Shown here: one piece after another, positions 9,558-19,251 of the stretch | How the letters are laid out: every line of letters starts with the position of its first letter | Numbering within the stretch: the stretch's first letter is position 1 | NCBI RefSeq assembly: GCF_947331435.1 | Contig: NZ_CAMZOF010000003.1 | Location: 372,001 to 436,000, forward strand | Source: Pelagibius sp. Alg239-R121 | Lineage (GTDB): Bacteria; Pseudomonadota; Alphaproteobacteria; Kiloniellales; Kiloniellaceae | Length of the DNA: 64,000 bases | Direction: 5' to 3' | Notes under the pieces: model-generated | Databases searched by the model: none | The model's input: the letters and a program-made list of their open reading frames with translations, nothing else | What the model was told of the DNA's origin: nothing | Translations under genes and position numbers: made by a program

Positions 9558-10025
9558 TTACTCCAGCTCTGCTGTCGCTTCGATTTCAACAGCGACGCTG
9601 AAGGGCAGGGACCCGGCGGAGACAGCGGCCCGGCAATGACGGCCCTTATCGCCGAAAACCTCGACCATAAGATCGGAAGCGCCATTGATGACTTTTGGCT
9701 GATCGCCGAAGTCTGGGGTGGAGTTAACGTATCCGCCCAAGCGGACAATGCGTTTGATTTTGTCGAGATCCCCGCCGCAGGCTGCCTTGAGCTGAGAGAT
9801 GATGTTGACGCCGCAGAGCCGGGCTGCGGCCACGCCGTCGTCCAACGAAACCGAATCACCGAGTTTGCCCTGATAAAGAAAGGCGCCGTCCTTAACGGTC
9901 ACCTGACCGGAGACGTATATCGTCTTGCCGCTGATGACGTAGCCTACGTAATTGGCCACGGGTGCCGCAGCTTCCGGCACTTCGATTCCGAGTTCCGCCA
10001 ACCGCGCATCAATCTGTCCCGCCAT
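9558..10025 (-). CDS. RidA/YjgF family protein
   Basis: The 155-residue protein is a RidA-superfamily member of the longer (about 150 aa) type: YVISGKTIYVSGQVTVKDG, then AAARLCGVNIISQLKAACGGDLDKIKRIVRL and C-terminal RAAVSAGSLPFSVAVEIEATAEL. The Arg in GRHCRAAV is in the position used by RidA to bind the carboxylate of 2-imino acids. Archetypal RidA hydrolyses reactive enamine/imine intermediates, while this subgroup is less well characterised. It sits directly upstream of the PuuA-like gene in the same direction, suggesting co-expression in amine metabolism. Confidence 0.88.
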   Translation of the reverse strand: MAGQIDARLAELGIEVPEAAAPVANYVGYVISGKTIYVSGQVTVKDGAFLYQGKLGDSVSLDDGVAAARLCGVNIISQLKAACGGDLDKIKRIVRLGGYVNSTPDFGDQPKVINGASDLMVEVFGDKGRHCRAAVSAGSLPFSVAVEIEATAELE

Positions 10026-10080
10026 GGAGTCTATCCCTCACCTATCTGGAGTTAAAATTTTGGAGGGGAGTTATAGCGGA

Positions 10081-11895
10081 TTAAGGTGAGGTTTCGCCAG
10101 GGGCGAACCGTTCGAGTGATGCGCGACCGTTTGTTTGCCGCAGGCGCAGGATTGCGTTACCGATTTTCAGGTCGCGGTGATCACTTGGTACGCTAGAGAA
10201 CTGGCCATCTGACAGTGCATCCCAGAGATCGTCGCTGACATCATTGTATCTCAGCACAGTGACGCGCCAGGCTTTATCCTCCTGTTCAAGAAGATAAATA
10301 TGCGTCGCGCCATTTTCCCGTATGGCAAAGATCAGTTCGTTGCCAGGATGATCGGTCAGATCGACCGAGGCGATAAGGCAGTCGGCCTTGCCTGCCTCGG
10401 CGCAGTTCCGCAGGGGAAGGTCATATTCACGCAGTGTGAAGATCGCCTCGCTGTTGGGAATGCTGAGATCTGACGGTATCCGCTGAACGAGGTTTCGATT
10501 TCCCAAGGTCGTACGGCGTTTTTCGGTTTCGGATTCAGATTGGGGTTGCTTCCATTCCCAGTAGTGGTTGGCGGCCGCCAGCCTTGCGAGGTTTTCGGCC
10601 ACAATTTCTTTTGATGCTGCGCCGCTATCCTCCGCGATTGATTTCAGCACCTCGTGTCCCGGACCGCCTAACTCGAACTTCAGAAATCCGAAGTCGAACG
10701 ACTGTGGATCTGCCGCGCCGCTGATCAGGCGCTCATACTGGCTTTTAGCGCTGAGAACGAAAGGATCGGCCAAGGGCGTTTGCATCACAAGCGCGGTGGC
10801 CGCGACGGCTAGGGCGATAAAGACATTGGCGCGCCGGCAAACCGCCATCCAACGACCGCGGAACATAAAGGACAGAACGTAGGCAAGGCAGTAGATCGAG
10901 AGAAAGCCCGTTGCCACTGCAATCCAGACACGTTCCGGCGTGAGGCCATAGTCGGATATCCGAAGATGGATTGCGTAGTAGGCAAAGCCACAGAAACACA
11001 GCAGGGCCGGCAACAAGGCTATTGTGCTGTAACGGAGCAGCCTGTTCGCCTTCAGTATTTCGCTGCCGTCGCGTAAAACCGCGTTGCTCAGGATGACCCC
11101 TATGGTGATGAGCGAGAGCAGCGTGGCGGACGCACTGATCACGCTCGAGAGCTTTTCGAAACCACCCAATGCCAGGGCCCCCAGGAAGCCAATCGCGAGG
11201 AGCAGGAACACCGGGTTGAGTACCGACAACAGGGAAAAGAGAACAGCCCGGAGCGCCGCGACAATCCGCGCGTGATCGCGCGCAATGAAGATCCCTAACG
11301 CCGTAGCGGTGGTCGTTGCCGGAATAGCGAAATACGTCTCTTCAATCAGCCTCTGGAGCGCATCAATCCCGACGCTTTCGAATAAGAGCGCGAAGAGGAA
11401 AAGGATCAGCCAAAACAGGCCCATGAACCCGTGACCCACCAGCGCAAGCAGGCCGTTGTTCCAGGAGTGTACGAAAAGCCCCTCGTAGGAAAACGACAGA
11501 TCCCCGTCGTCGAGCCAGGTTTGAAAGAAAGGCAGGGCGATATAGGAGAAGACGATCGATTGGCCGCAAAGAATGGCAATCAGGGCCGAGTTTTCGGCAA
11601 ACTCCACTCCGAAGCGATAAATGGCGGTGGTGGAGAGCAATCCCTGGCAGAAGACTACCGCCAGGGCAAAGACTGTTGCTGGAATGACTTTGCCTGGACG
11701 CGCACTCAGGACAAACAGGAGTGCCCCGAGCAACAGGGCTTGGGATAGAGAAAAGGACAAGGCGACATCGTCGGTGTGCTCGGTCACAAGATGGGTCAGC
11801 AGACCGCAGGCGACACCGATAATCAGGAAGATCCCGGCCCAGGCTTTTGGGAGTGGCTGCTGCCGTATCGCCATCGCGTTATCGCTTGAGTTCAT
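10081..11895 (-). CDS. DUF4153 domain integral membrane protein
   Basis: The 604-residue protein has about 12 hydrophobic segments over residues 15-400, then a soluble C-terminal region of roughly 200 residues (from about AKSQYERLISGAADPQSFDFGFLKFELGG). The membrane region resembles DUF4153 proteins, whose function is unknown. The soluble tail has a repeated beta-rich pattern and three Cys residues. It lies downstream of nrdJ, separated by a terminator, so it probably has its own promoter. Start ATG at 11895. Confidence 0.75.
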   Translation of the reverse strand: MNSSDNAMAIRQQPLPKAWAGIFLIIGVACGLLTHLVTEHTDDVALSFSLSQALLLGALLFVLSARPGKVIPATVFALAVVFCQGLLSTTAIYRFGVEFAENSALIAILCGQSIVFSYIALPFFQTWLDDGDLSFSYEGLFVHSWNNGLLALVGHGFMGLFWLILFLFALLFESVGIDALQRLIEETYFAIPATTTATALGIFIARDHARIVAALRAVLFSLLSVLNPVFLLLAIGFLGALALGGFEKLSSVISASATLLSLITIGVILSNAVLRDGSEILKANRLLRYSTIALLPALLCFCGFAYYAIHLRISDYGLTPERVWIAVATGFLSIYCLAYVLSFMFRGRWMAVCRRANVFIALAVAATALVMQTPLADPFVLSAKSQYERLISGAADPQSFDFGFLKFELGGPGHEVLKSIAEDSGAASKEIVAENLARLAAANHYWEWKQPQSESETEKRRTTLGNRNLVQRIPSDLSIPNSEAIFTLREYDLPLRNCAEAGKADCLIASVDLTDHPGNELIFAIRENGATHIYLLEQEDKAWRVTVLRYNDVSDDLWDALSDGQFSSVPSDHRDLKIGNAILRLRQTNGRASLERFAPGETSP

Positions 11896-12010
11896 AATCC
11901 GTCCGCAACCAAGCTGTTCAAACCGCGGGAAGACATGATCTCAGATTTTGAGCCTGGTGTGACCTAAATAAGGCGATTTTGCTTATTGAGTTAGAGACCT
12001 GCGGCAGGAC

Positions 12011-12053
12011 TGTTCAAAACAGAAAATCGGGGTGCCTTGGGTAAGGACACCCC
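12011..12053 (-). terminator. Rho-independent terminator of nrdJ
   Basis: GGGGTGCCTT (12029-12038) can pair with AAGG-A-CACCCC (12043-12053). Read on the minus strand the hairpin comes first and is followed by the T-rich GATTTTCTGTTTTG (12015-12028). It lies 64 bases beyond the nrdJ stop. Confidence 0.7.
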
Positions 12054-12116
12054 GAAGTCGACAGGGAGAACTCATACTTGAGTCTACAGGGTTGACCTGC
12101 TCCCGAGTTGGCTAGC

Positions 12117-15100
12117 TCAGGAGCAGCCGCTGGTGCTGCCGCAGGTCGCGCATTTCATGCAAGTCCCATTGCGTACCAGCGTAAAGTTGCCGCAGTCTCC
12201 GCAGGGGTCACCCTCATAGCCTTTCATGCGTGCTTCACGCACACGCTCCAGGCGCTTGTTGGATGCTGCAGAGGCCGAAGCCCCGCCGGCGGCAGTTGGC
12301 GACGGAGCTCCGGAAGGAGCTGCCGATGTTGACAGAGATGCGCCGACGAGTTCAGGAGACGGACTGCTGCCGCTTGAGGCCGGAGCCGCCGTCGAAGAGG
12401 TTATCTGAGAGACGTTGGAAGAGGCCGCGACGGCAGAAGAGCCGTTGTCGCCGCCGCCGTTGAAGACCAGGAGCTGATTGCGGACGTAGCCGGTGGATGC
12501 AACACGGCGCACGGTTTCCGCGACCGCTTCACGGGTGTCTTCCGGCAGATTGCCTTCCTGATTCCCGCGCCCGACCGAGTCCGGCATGACATCCGTGGGC
12601 TCCACATGGGCCAGATCATTACGGCCCAGGTAAGAGATCGCCAGCTCCCGGAAGATGTAGTCGATGACCGACGTCGCCATCTTGATGGCGTCATTGCCTT
12701 CGACCATGCCCGAGGGTTCAAAGCGCGTAAAGGTGAAGGCTTCGACATATTCTTCGAGCGGCACGCCGTACTGCAGGCCGATCGAAATGGCGATGGCGAA
12801 GTTGTTCATCAGGCTTCGGAAGGCCGCCCCTTCCTTATGCATGTCTATGAAGATCTCACCGATCGAACCATCTTCGTATTCGCCGGTCCGAAGATAGACC
12901 TTATGCCCACCGACAATGGCTTTCTGGGTATAACCCTTGCGCCGTTGCGGCAGCTTTGCCCGCTCGGTCTGGCGTTCGATGATCCGCTCGATGATGCGTT
13001 CGGCAACGATTTCCGCGCGCTGGCCTGTAGGCGCTTCAGCAATCTGTTCGGCCAGGGTCTCCTCGTCCTCGTCGTCGTCCATCTCCAGAATGGCGGTTGA
13101 AAGAGGCTGCGACAGTTTGGAGCCGTCCCGGTAAAGCGCGTTGGCTTTCAGGCCGAGGCGCCACGACAGCATGTAGGCGTCTTTGCAGTCGTCGACCGAT
13201 GCCTGGTTCGGCATGTTGATGGTCTTGGAGATCGCACCCGAGATAAAGGGCTGTGCCGCCGCCATCATGCGGATGTGGCTTTCAGCCGACAGGAAGCGTT
13301 TTCCGATCCGGCCGCAGGCGTTGGCACAATCGAAGACCGGAAGATGCTCGTCTTTCAGTCCCGGTGCGCCTTCCAGGGTCATGGCACCGGTGCAATAGGT
13401 GTTGGCTGCTTCCACATCGGCCTTCGTGAAGCCGAGGGTCGACAGCATGTCGAAGGAGACATCGTCCAGCTGCTCTTCGCTGAAGCCCAGCACCTTGGTG
13501 CAGAACTCTTCGCCAAGCGTCCACTTGTTGAAGGTGAACTTGATATCGAAGGCCGAACCCAGGCTTGCTTCGATTGCCTGAAGAGCTGCTTCAGTGAAGC
13601 CTTTGGCGCGCAGGCTTTCATGGTTGACTCCGGGCGCGCCTACCAAGGTGCCGTGACCGACAGCGTAACCAACGATGTCTTCGATCTGGCCGTCGTCGTA
13701 GCCCAGGGTCTCGAGTGCCTCCGGTACGGTGCGGTTGATGATCTTGAAGTAACCGCCGCCGGCCAGCTTCTTAAATTTCACGATCGCGAAGTCGGGCTCG
13801 ATGCCGGTGGTGTCACAATCCATGACCAGGCCGATCGTGCCGGTCGGGGCGATCACCGTGGTCTGGGCGTTGCGATAACCGTGCTTTTCGCCCTTGGCCA
13901 ACGCGTCGTCCCAGGCCCGCTTCGCGGCCTTGACCAGTGCCTTGTCGGGGCAATTCCCCGAGTCGAGAACCACCGGAAGAACCGAAAGCTCTTCGAAGCC
14001 ATCGTTCTGGCCATGGGCTGCATGGCGATGGTTGCGCATGACCCGCAGCATGTCTTCGCGGTTTTCTTCATAACCGGGGAAGCTGCCGAGTTCGCCTGCC
14101 ATCTCGGCAGAGGTGGCGTAGGCGACACCAGTCATCAACGCCGTCAGGGCGCCGCAGATGCCGCGACCCTCGTCGGAGTCGTAAGAGATGCCTTCTGCCA
14201 TCAGCAGGCCGCCGATGTTGGCGTAACCCAGACCCAGCGTCCGATAGGCGTAGCTGAGCTGCGCAATCTGACGCGACGGGAACTGTGCCATGAGAACAGA
14301 GATTTCGAGAGTGAGCGTCCAGAGGCGAACCCCGTGCTCATAGGAGCCGATGTCGAAACGGCCGTCCTCATGCCGGAAGGTCATCAGGTTCAGCGACGCC
14401 AGGTTACAGGCCGTGTCGTCCAGGAACATATATTCAGAGCAAGGATTGGATCCGTTGATCCGGCCCGATGCAGGACAGGTATGCCAGTCGTTGATTGTGG
14501 TGTCGTACTGCATACCGGGATCGGCGCAGGCCCAGGCTGCCTGGGCGATCTTGTCCCAAAGCTCACGGGCTTTGATCGTCTTGTGGACGCCACCGTCGGT
14601 CCGGCGGAGCAAGGCCCAGTCACCGTCGTTCTCGACCGCTTCGAAGAAGCCGTTCGGCGCGCGCACGGAATTGTTGGAATTCTGCCCCGATACCGTCAGA
14701 TAGGCATCGGAATCCCAATCGGTGTCATAGGTCTTGAACTCGATCGAGACATAGCCCTGACCGGCGTATTGAATGGTTCTTTGGATCGCGTTGTCCGGAA
14801 CCAGGGCTTTGCGGGCAGCCCGGATTGCCTTTTTCAGCAAAGGGTTCTGCTTTGGATCAAGCGCCGCACTGCCGTTCTCTTCGCCTTCCAGTCCGTGGCA
14901 GGCCTTGATTACGTCGTTCAGATACTTTTCACAGGTCTTAGAGCCGGTCACTAATGCGGCAACCTTCTGTTCCTCAACGACCTTCCAGTCGATGTAGTCC
15001 TCGATGTCCGGATGATCCAGGTCCACGGTCACCATCTTGGCCGCGCGCCGTGTTGTGCCGCCGGACTTGATTGCACCAGCAGCGCGGTCGCCGATCTTCA

Positions 15101-15872
15101 GGAAACTCATGAGGCCTGAGGATTTGCCGCCGCCGGCCAGATTTTCGCTGGAGCCACGCAAGCGCGAGAAGTTGGTGCCGGTACCCGAGCCGTACTTAAA
15201 CAGACGTGCCTCACGGACCCAGAGGTCCATGATCCCATTCTCGTTTACCAGATCGTCGTCGACCGACTGGATGAAACAGGCATGGGGTTGCGGGTGCTCG
15301 TAGGCGGAAGCCGAGCGAACCACTTCACCGCTCTCGAAGTGGACATAGTAGTGCCCCTGGCTCGGGCCATCGATGCCATAGGCCCAATGCAGGCCGGTGT
15401 TGAACCACTGTGGGGAATTTGGGGCCGCCATCTGACGCGCCAGCATGTAGCGCATTTCATCGAAGTAGGCGCGGGCGTCTTCCTCGGCGTCAAAGTAGCC
15501 ACCCTTCCAGCCCCAATAGGCCCAGGTGCCTGCCAAGCGATCAAAAACCTGCTTCGCGCTATGCTCACCGCCAATCCGGCTGTCTTCCTCGAGCTCCTGC
15601 AGCGCTTTTTTATCGGGTGCGGAGCGCCATAGCCATGCGGGGACGTTGTCTTCACGGACTGCGGTCAGTTTGCGCGGTACACCGCGCTTGCGGAAGTATT
15701 TCTGCGCTAGAATATCGCAAGCAACCTGGCTCCAGGCAGCAGGGACTTCAATGTCCCGCGCCTCAAAGACGATCGACCCGTCCGGATTGCGGATCTCGCT
15801 CGATGTTTTTCTGAATTCGATCGAGTCGTAAACGTCTTTGCCGACTTCGGTGAAGCGACGTGCAATGCGCAT
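12117..15872 (-). CDS. nrdJ: Vitamin B12-dependent (class II) ribonucleoside-diphosphate reductase
   Basis: The 1251-residue product is the long alphaproteobacterial class II ribonucleotide reductase, which makes deoxyribonucleotides with adenosylcobalamin as radical generator and needs no oxygen. Visible signatures are [11 protein letters not shown] near residue 230, [20 protein letters not shown] in the barrel, [18 protein letters not shown] and [11 protein letters not shown] in the C-terminal half. A Ser/Ala/Pro-rich linker (about 1150-1205) leads to a Cys-rich tail (CGDCGNF, CMKCATC, final Cys pair) that recycles the active-site disulfide and may bind metal. Its upstream region is AT-rich. 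No nrdAB or nrdDG is present in the window. Confidence 0.96.
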   Translation of the reverse strand: MRIARRFTEVGKDVYDSIEFRKTSSEIRNPDGSIVFEARDIEVPAAWSQVACDILAQKYFRKRGVPRKLTAVREDNVPAWLWRSAPDKKALQELEEDSRIGGEHSAKQVFDRLAGTWAYWGWKGGYFDAEEDARAYFDEMRYMLARQMAAPNSPQWFNTGLHWAYGIDGPSQGHYYVHFESGEVVRSASAYEHPQPHACFIQSVDDDLVNENGIMDLWVREARLFKYGSGTGTNFSRLRGSSENLAGGGKSSGLMSFLKIGDRAAGAIKSGGTTRRAAKMVTVDLDHPDIEDYIDWKVVEEQKVAALVTGSKTCEKYLNDVIKACHGLEGEENGSAALDPKQNPLLKKAIRAARKALVPDNAIQRTIQYAGQGYVSIEFKTYDTDWDSDAYLTVSGQNSNNSVRAPNGFFEAVENDGDWALLRRTDGGVHKTIKARELWDKIAQAAWACADPGMQYDTTINDWHTCPASGRINGSNPCSEYMFLDDTACNLASLNLMTFRHEDGRFDIGSYEHGVRLWTLTLEISVLMAQFPSRQIAQLSYAYRTLGLGYANIGGLLMAEGISYDSDEGRGICGALTALMTGVAYATSAEMAGELGSFPGYEENREDMLRVMRNHRHAAHGQNDGFEELSVLPVVLDSGNCPDKALVKAAKRAWDDALAKGEKHGYRNAQTTVIAPTGTIGLVMDCDTTGIEPDFAIVKFKKLAGGGYFKIINRTVPEALETLGYDDGQIEDIVGYAVGHGTLVGAPGVNHESLRAKGFTEAALQAIEASLGSAFDIKFTFNKWTLGEEFCTKVLGFSEEQLDDVSFDMLSTLGFTKADVEAANTYCTGAMTLEGAPGLKDEHLPVFDCANACGRIGKRFLSAESHIRMMAAAQPFISGAISKTINMPNQASVDDCKDAYMLSWRLGLKANALYRDGSKLSQPLSTAILEMDDDEDEETLAEQIAEAPTGQRAEIVAERIIERIIERQTERAKLPQRRKGYTQKAIVGGHKVYLRTGEYEDGSIGEIFIDMHKEGAAFRSLMNNFAIAISIGLQYGVPLEEYVEAFTFTRFEPSGMVEGNDAIKMATSVIDYIFRELAISYLGRNDLAHVEPTDVMPDSVGRGNQEGNLPEDTREAVAETVRRVASTGYVRNQLLVFNGGGDNGSSAVAASSNVSQITSSTAAPASSGSSPSPELVGASLSTSAAPSGAPSPTAAGGASASAASNKRLERVREARMKGYEGDPCGDCGNFTLVRNGTCMKCATCGSTSGCS

Positions 15873-16540
15873 GCCGTGTCCTCTCTTGACCTAAATGTTA
15901 ATTTCGCCAGTTGTATGTGGCTCCGTGCAGGTAAATTCCCCGCATCTCCCCGGAACCGTGCCCCCGCATGCACCGCTAAAATCGCCGGTCAAAACCCCCG
16001 CGACAGCACATCTTGTTGCATGAGCTGAGTAAACCACAACATTTGCCCCGCGTCACCAGATATTGTCTTAACAAAGGGTTAATACCTACGTATCAAAAGT
16101 AGCAAAATAAGATAATAACGGTTATCTATGATAGGTAAAATATGGGGATAAATTGAAGTTTTTCAACGTTTTGCAGATTTGTGCACAGGGTATACGAGCA
16201 TGGTTAATTTATTTGTAACATCTTGTCGCACCCCTGGCGGCATATCATAGATCTAGTGTCTGGAGATAAAGCGCCGATGGCATCCCGAGAGGGTGGTTAA
16301 AGGAGAGCGCCTGCCTATGGTTGCGGCGATGGATCGGTGACGGTCGTAAACTGTAAAGATGTCGATGCTAGTGTTCGACCCCAGGCGTAAGGTGTAAATG
16401 GGGCAATCGATGACCCTTGCAACAAGAGGGTTGGCCCCTCCATATCTAGGGCCTGGATTGGCTGATGCCGCTGGACTGAGGCCTGTCGAGATGTAATAGT
16501 CCGGCGCGTCGAAGCGTATGTTTCAGATTAAGGGGTTTTC
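15873..16540. other. Long divergent intergenic region between nrdJ and NDUFA12 gene
   Basis: These 668 bases contain no recognisable protein gene. The nrdJ side (15990-16250) is AT-rich and promoter-like. The right half (about 16255-16540) is GC-richer with local hairpins, for example ACCCT/AGGGT near 16422-16431 and GGCCC/GGGCC (16433-16437 with 16449-16453), and could be a small RNA or a long 5' leader. I did not find a cobalamin riboswitch core or a tRNA, tmRNA, RNase P or SRP RNA signature. Confidence 0.5.
16053..16068. promoter_or_regulatory. Candidate NrdR box upstream of nrdJ
   Basis: The 16-base TCACCAGATATTGTCT matches about 12 of 16 positions of the NrdR-box consensus (acaCwAtATaTwGtgt). 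NrdR represses ribonucleotide reductase genes. The expected second box about 31 bases away is not clear, so the call is weak. Confidence 0.25.
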
Positions 16541-16921
16541 ATGGTTGGCGGCACGTTTGGCACATGGCTTTACACCAAGCTCAAAGGCGAGCTGGTCGGT
16601 CAGGACGCGCAGGGCAATCGCTATTACCGCATGAAGAGTGGCGGCACCGTGCACGGCGACAGCCTGCGCAAGGAGCGCCGCTGGGTCTATTATGACGGTG
16701 ACGTGGAAGCAAGCCGCGTTCCGGCAGAATGGCACGCCTGGCTGCATCACGGAACCGACGAGATTCCACCCGAAGGCGGTCCTGCCAAGCATACCTGGCA
16801 AAAGGAACACCTGCCGAATCAAACTGGGACCGATCAGGCTTACCGTCCGCCGGGACATGCCTTTAAAGGCGGTGCGCGCGACAAGGCGACGGGAGATTAC
16901 GAACCCTGGACGCCGGGCTGA
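16541..16921 (+). CDS. NADH:ubiquinone oxidoreductase subunit NDUFA12 homologue
   Basis: This 126-residue protein belongs to the NDUFA12/B17.2 family of complex I accessory subunits, found in alphaproteobacteria and mitochondria. Recognisable parts are GTWLYTKLKGELVGQDAQGN, RRWVYYDGDVEASRVPAEWH, WLHHGTDEIPPE and a C-terminal YEPWTPG. It associates with the peripheral arm of complex I on the cytoplasmic side. The neighbourhood with mlaD and a DUF2155 gene recurs in Rhodospirillales-type genomes, which supports the taxonomic guess. Confidence 0.95.
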   Translation: MVGGTFGTWLYTKLKGELVGQDAQGNRYYRMKSGGTVHGDSLRKERRWVYYDGDVEASRVPAEWHAWLHHGTDEIPPEGGPAKHTWQKEHLPNQTGTDQAYRPPGHAFKGGARDKATGDYEPWTPG

Positions 16922-17001
16922 TCAACCACCGATCCACATTTCATTCAGAGAAATGACAATAGGGTCTGGGACTAGGCATTCGCTATCAGGGAAGTCGTAA
17001 G

Positions 17002-17478
17002 ATGCGCAGAAACATTATCGAGACCATCATGGGCGGGATCGTCATCCTGGTCGCTGCGTTTTTTGTCGTTTTTGCCTTCAACAGCAGTGGTGTCAGCACT
17101 GTGGATGGCTATCAGGTTACGGCTGAATTCGACGATGCGACAGGTTTGGCGCCGGGTACGGATGTTCGCATGGCAGGCGTTAAGATCGGAACCGTGGTTG
17201 AGCAGAAGCTGAACCCGGATACCTATTTCGCCCAAATCGTTCTCAATATCGATGAAGAGATTAAGCTACCGGTCGGCACCTCTGCGCGGATTATCTCCGA
17301 TGGCCTGCTGGGGGGAAACTTTGTCAGCCTGACACCGGGCGGAGACGACGAGAACATTCCGGCGGGCGGCGAAATCGAATATACGCAGGGGTCGATCAAC
17401 GTCGTGGATCTTTTAGGCCGTTTCGTATTCAGCGCGGCAGAAGGTAGCGGCAGTGAATCCGAAAGCGACTTGAAGTAA
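17002..17478 (+). CDS. mlaD: Outer membrane lipid asymmetry maintenance protein MlaD
   Basis: The 158-residue protein has one N-terminal membrane anchor (IIETIMGGIVILVAAFFVVF) and a single MCE domain: DGYQVTAEFDDATGLAPGTDVRMAGVKIGTV, then ISDGLLGGNFVSLTPGG. MlaD forms a hexameric ring in the periplasm bound to the MlaFEB ABC complex and moves phospholipids between the membranes. Here it is separate from mlaFE, which are not in the window. The C-terminus is short and Ser/Glu-rich. The next gene starts almost at once. Confidence 0.93.
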   Translation: MRRNIIETIMGGIVILVAAFFVVFAFNSSGVSTVDGYQVTAEFDDATGLAPGTDVRMAGVKIGTVVEQKLNPDTYFAQIVLNIDEEIKLPVGTSARIISDGLLGGNFVSLTPGGDDENIPAGGEIEYTQGSINVVDLLGRFVFSAAEGSGSESESDLK

Positions 17479-17481
17479 ACC

Positions 17482-17766
17482 GTGGGCGCAATGACTTCGA
17501 GCGGCGAAAAAACGGATATTCCCACCTGGCGCCAACCTGATGGTGCGGCGGTTTCCTGCCGCGAAAAGATCAAGGTGTTGAACGAGAACCTCGTTGAAAT
17601 CCAGGAAATGGCCCAAGACGCACTGGAAGACGCCATCCTCATGGGTTGCGACGAACAGCAGGTGCGCGAAGTGTTGACCGGATTGATGGAACGACTCGAC
17701 AATCCTTACGCAGCAAAAAACGCCCAAAACAAGGAACCCGCGAAGCCCGAGGATCCTGCCGAATGA
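17482..17766 (+). CDS. Small conserved-looking protein of unknown function in the mlaD operon
   Basis: The 94-residue product (GTG start 17482; ATG at 17491 is an alternative) has a helical core, CREKIKVLNENLVEIQEMAQ followed by DALEDAILMGCDEQQVREVL, and a charged disordered C-terminus. It starts 3 bases after the mlaD stop and its TGA overlaps the ATG of the DUF2155 gene, so translation is probably coupled. No signal peptide is seen, so it is likely cytoplasmic. No family function is known to me. Confidence 0.8.
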   Translation: MGAMTSSGEKTDIPTWRQPDGAAVSCREKIKVLNENLVEIQEMAQDALEDAILMGCDEQQVREVLTGLMERLDNPYAAKNAQNKEPAKPEDPAE

Positions 17767-18326
17767 TGTCTTTTGCTGCGCGCTTCGGGGGGGGCCTCGC
17801 TGCCGGATCTCTCCTTGTTCTTGCCTCAACGCAGGCGCCGTTGCTGGCGCAGACCGCTGGCGAAACGGATCAGGCTGAAACGCCGGGCGTTGATCCGGAC
17901 CAGTCTGCTGTCGAAGGAGACGTGCCACTCGACGAGATGCCGCTGGAAAAGCTGGGCGCGATCTTGCAGGGTCTGGACAAGATCACCGCGAGGGTCTCCG
18001 AATTCGAAGCTCCAATCGGAGAGACCGTGCGCTTCGGCAGCTTTGAGATCGTTGTCCAGGCCTGCCAGAAAACCCCGCCGGAAGAGCCGCCCGAATCGAC
18101 GGCTTTTCTCGAGATCACCGATGTGCGGCCGGACGAACCGGCCCGAGTGGTTTTTAAAGGATGGATGTTTGCCTCCTCGCCCGCGCTTTCGGCAGTGGAG
18201 CATCCCGTCTACGACGTCTGGGTGACGGGGTGCCGCAACATACAAGTTGAGGCAGCACCGGGCTCAGCGGACGAGGGAGAGGGCGAGACTGGTACCGAGA
18301 CGCCCGAAGAACCCGCCGCGCAGTGA
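17763..18326 (+). CDS. DUF2155 domain-containing periplasmic protein
   Basis: From ATG 17763 (overlapping the previous stop) the 187-residue product has a signal peptide (MMSFAARFGGGLAAGSLLVL, cleavage near LLAQ) and a DUF2155 domain: VRFGSFEIVVQAC, FLEITDV, VFKGWMFASSPALSAVEHPVYDVWV-TGC. Two Cys residues may form a disulfide. The tail is acidic and low-complexity. DUF2155 proteins are alphaproteobacterial and of unknown function. A longer frame upstream exists, but its residues are the out-of-frame shadow of the previous gene. Confidence 0.88.
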   Translation: MMSFAARFGGGLAAGSLLVLASTQAPLLAQTAGETDQAETPGVDPDQSAVEGDVPLDEMPLEKLGAILQGLDKITARVSEFEAPIGETVRFGSFEIVVQACQKTPPEEPPESTAFLEITDVRPDEPARVVFKGWMFASSPALSAVEHPVYDVWVTGCRNIQVEAAPGSADEGEGETGTETPEEPAAQ

Positions 18327-18438
18327 AAGAATGATCTGAATCTGGAGCGATTGCCCTCTAGATCGGATTCATATAGTCAGCGCAGACCCACAGGTGGGAC
18401 AGTCCGCCTTCGGCGATTCCATCTAAACTCGATCTGCT

Positions 18439-19146
18439 CTAGCGCGATGCTCGATTCGGCTTTTGAACGCTTTCGGCCATTTCCATGAGCTGTTGGCTGA
18501 CCGTTTCGAACTTGTTCTGCAGATGGCGTTTCAGAATATCGGCCAGCTGTGCGCCATCCCGCGCTTCCAAAGCCGATATGATCTCCTCATGCTCAGCCGC
18601 GGCCTGCGCCCAGCGCTTGCGCGACATGTTTGCGAAGTAGCGCGCCCGGCGCACGCGCCCGGCGAGGGAACGATACATAACGATCAGGCTGTTGTTTCGC
18701 GAGCCGGCCAGTATGGCCTCGTGAATATTCTGATTAAGCTGAAAGTAGGGTTTCAGCTGTTCCTGTCGATAGTGTTCGATCATGCGATTGTGCAGAGAGC
18801 GCACAGAGGCGATCTCGCGTGCGGTCATGTGCTGACAGGCTAGTTCGCCGGCCAGTGCCTCTAAGGCACCCATGACCGGAAAGACCTCTTCCAGGTCCTC
18901 GATCGTGATAAGGCTGGCCGAGGCGCCGCGATTTGGTGTCAGGGTCACCAGGCCTTCCGACGCCAGAACCTTCAGCGCTTCGCGCAGCGGCGTACGTGAA
19001 ACGCCGAACCGTTCGCAGAGCTCCTTTTCGGGAATCTTCACACCTGGCGGCAAGTCGCCGTCTACGATCAGTTCCCGGACGAGCCCAACCAGTTCTTCGT
19101 GTAGAGACTGCCGGACAATTGGCTGTTTGAGGGCGTTTGAAGCCAT
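18439..19146 (-). CDS. GntR-family transcriptional regulator (FCD subfamily)
   Basis: The 235-residue protein has an N-terminal winged helix (PEKELCERFGVSRTPLREAL, residues about 38-60) and a helical FCD ligand-binding domain. FCD regulators usually sense carboxylic acids. It lies next to, and on the same strand as, the giant FAD/Fe-S dehydrogenase and close to the TRAP/CoA cluster, so it is the best candidate regulator for that acid pathway. A perfect ATTGCA-N6-TGCAAT palindrome sits 66 bases upstream of its start. Confidence 0.93.
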   Translation of the reverse strand: MASNALKQPIVRQSLHEELVGLVRELIVDGDLPPGVKIPEKELCERFGVSRTPLREALKVLASEGLVTLTPNRGASASLITIEDLEEVFPVMGALEALAGELACQHMTAREIASVRSLHNRMIEHYRQEQLKPYFQLNQNIHEAILAGSRNNSLIVMYRSLAGRVRRARYFANMSRKRWAQAAAEHEEIISALEARDGAQLADILKRHLQNKFETVSQQLMEMAESVQKPNRASR

Positions 19147-19211
19147 CTTTGAGTTCCCTGACGAGCTGTCGAAGGTGCTGTTTTCAGTTTTACATTCAAC
19201 TTTTGGAGTTT

Positions 19212-19229
19212 ATTGCACAAAAATGCAAT
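19212..19229. promoter_or_regulatory. Candidate GntR operator (6-6-6 palindrome)
   Basis: ATTGCA (19212-19217) and TGCAAT (19224-19229) form a perfect inverted repeat around CAAAAA in the 105-base gap upstream of the gntR gene. A related but looser ATTGCAACATTCAAT occurs near 22321-22335 in the promoter of the FAD/Fe-S gene. Autoregulation is an inference. Confidence 0.35.
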
Positions 19230-19251
19230 GAAACCTTGCGATCCATTATCC

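Noticed and set aside
13275-14954. 559-codon rightward open frame antisense to nrdJ
   Set aside because: It lies wholly inside nrdJ on the other strand, has no family features, and is explained by the codon bias of a GC-rich gene.
15873-16540. Cobalamin riboswitch upstream of nrdJ
   Set aside because: I looked for the B12-box core on both strands and did not find it; the region is AT-rich near nrdJ without the expected conserved blocks.
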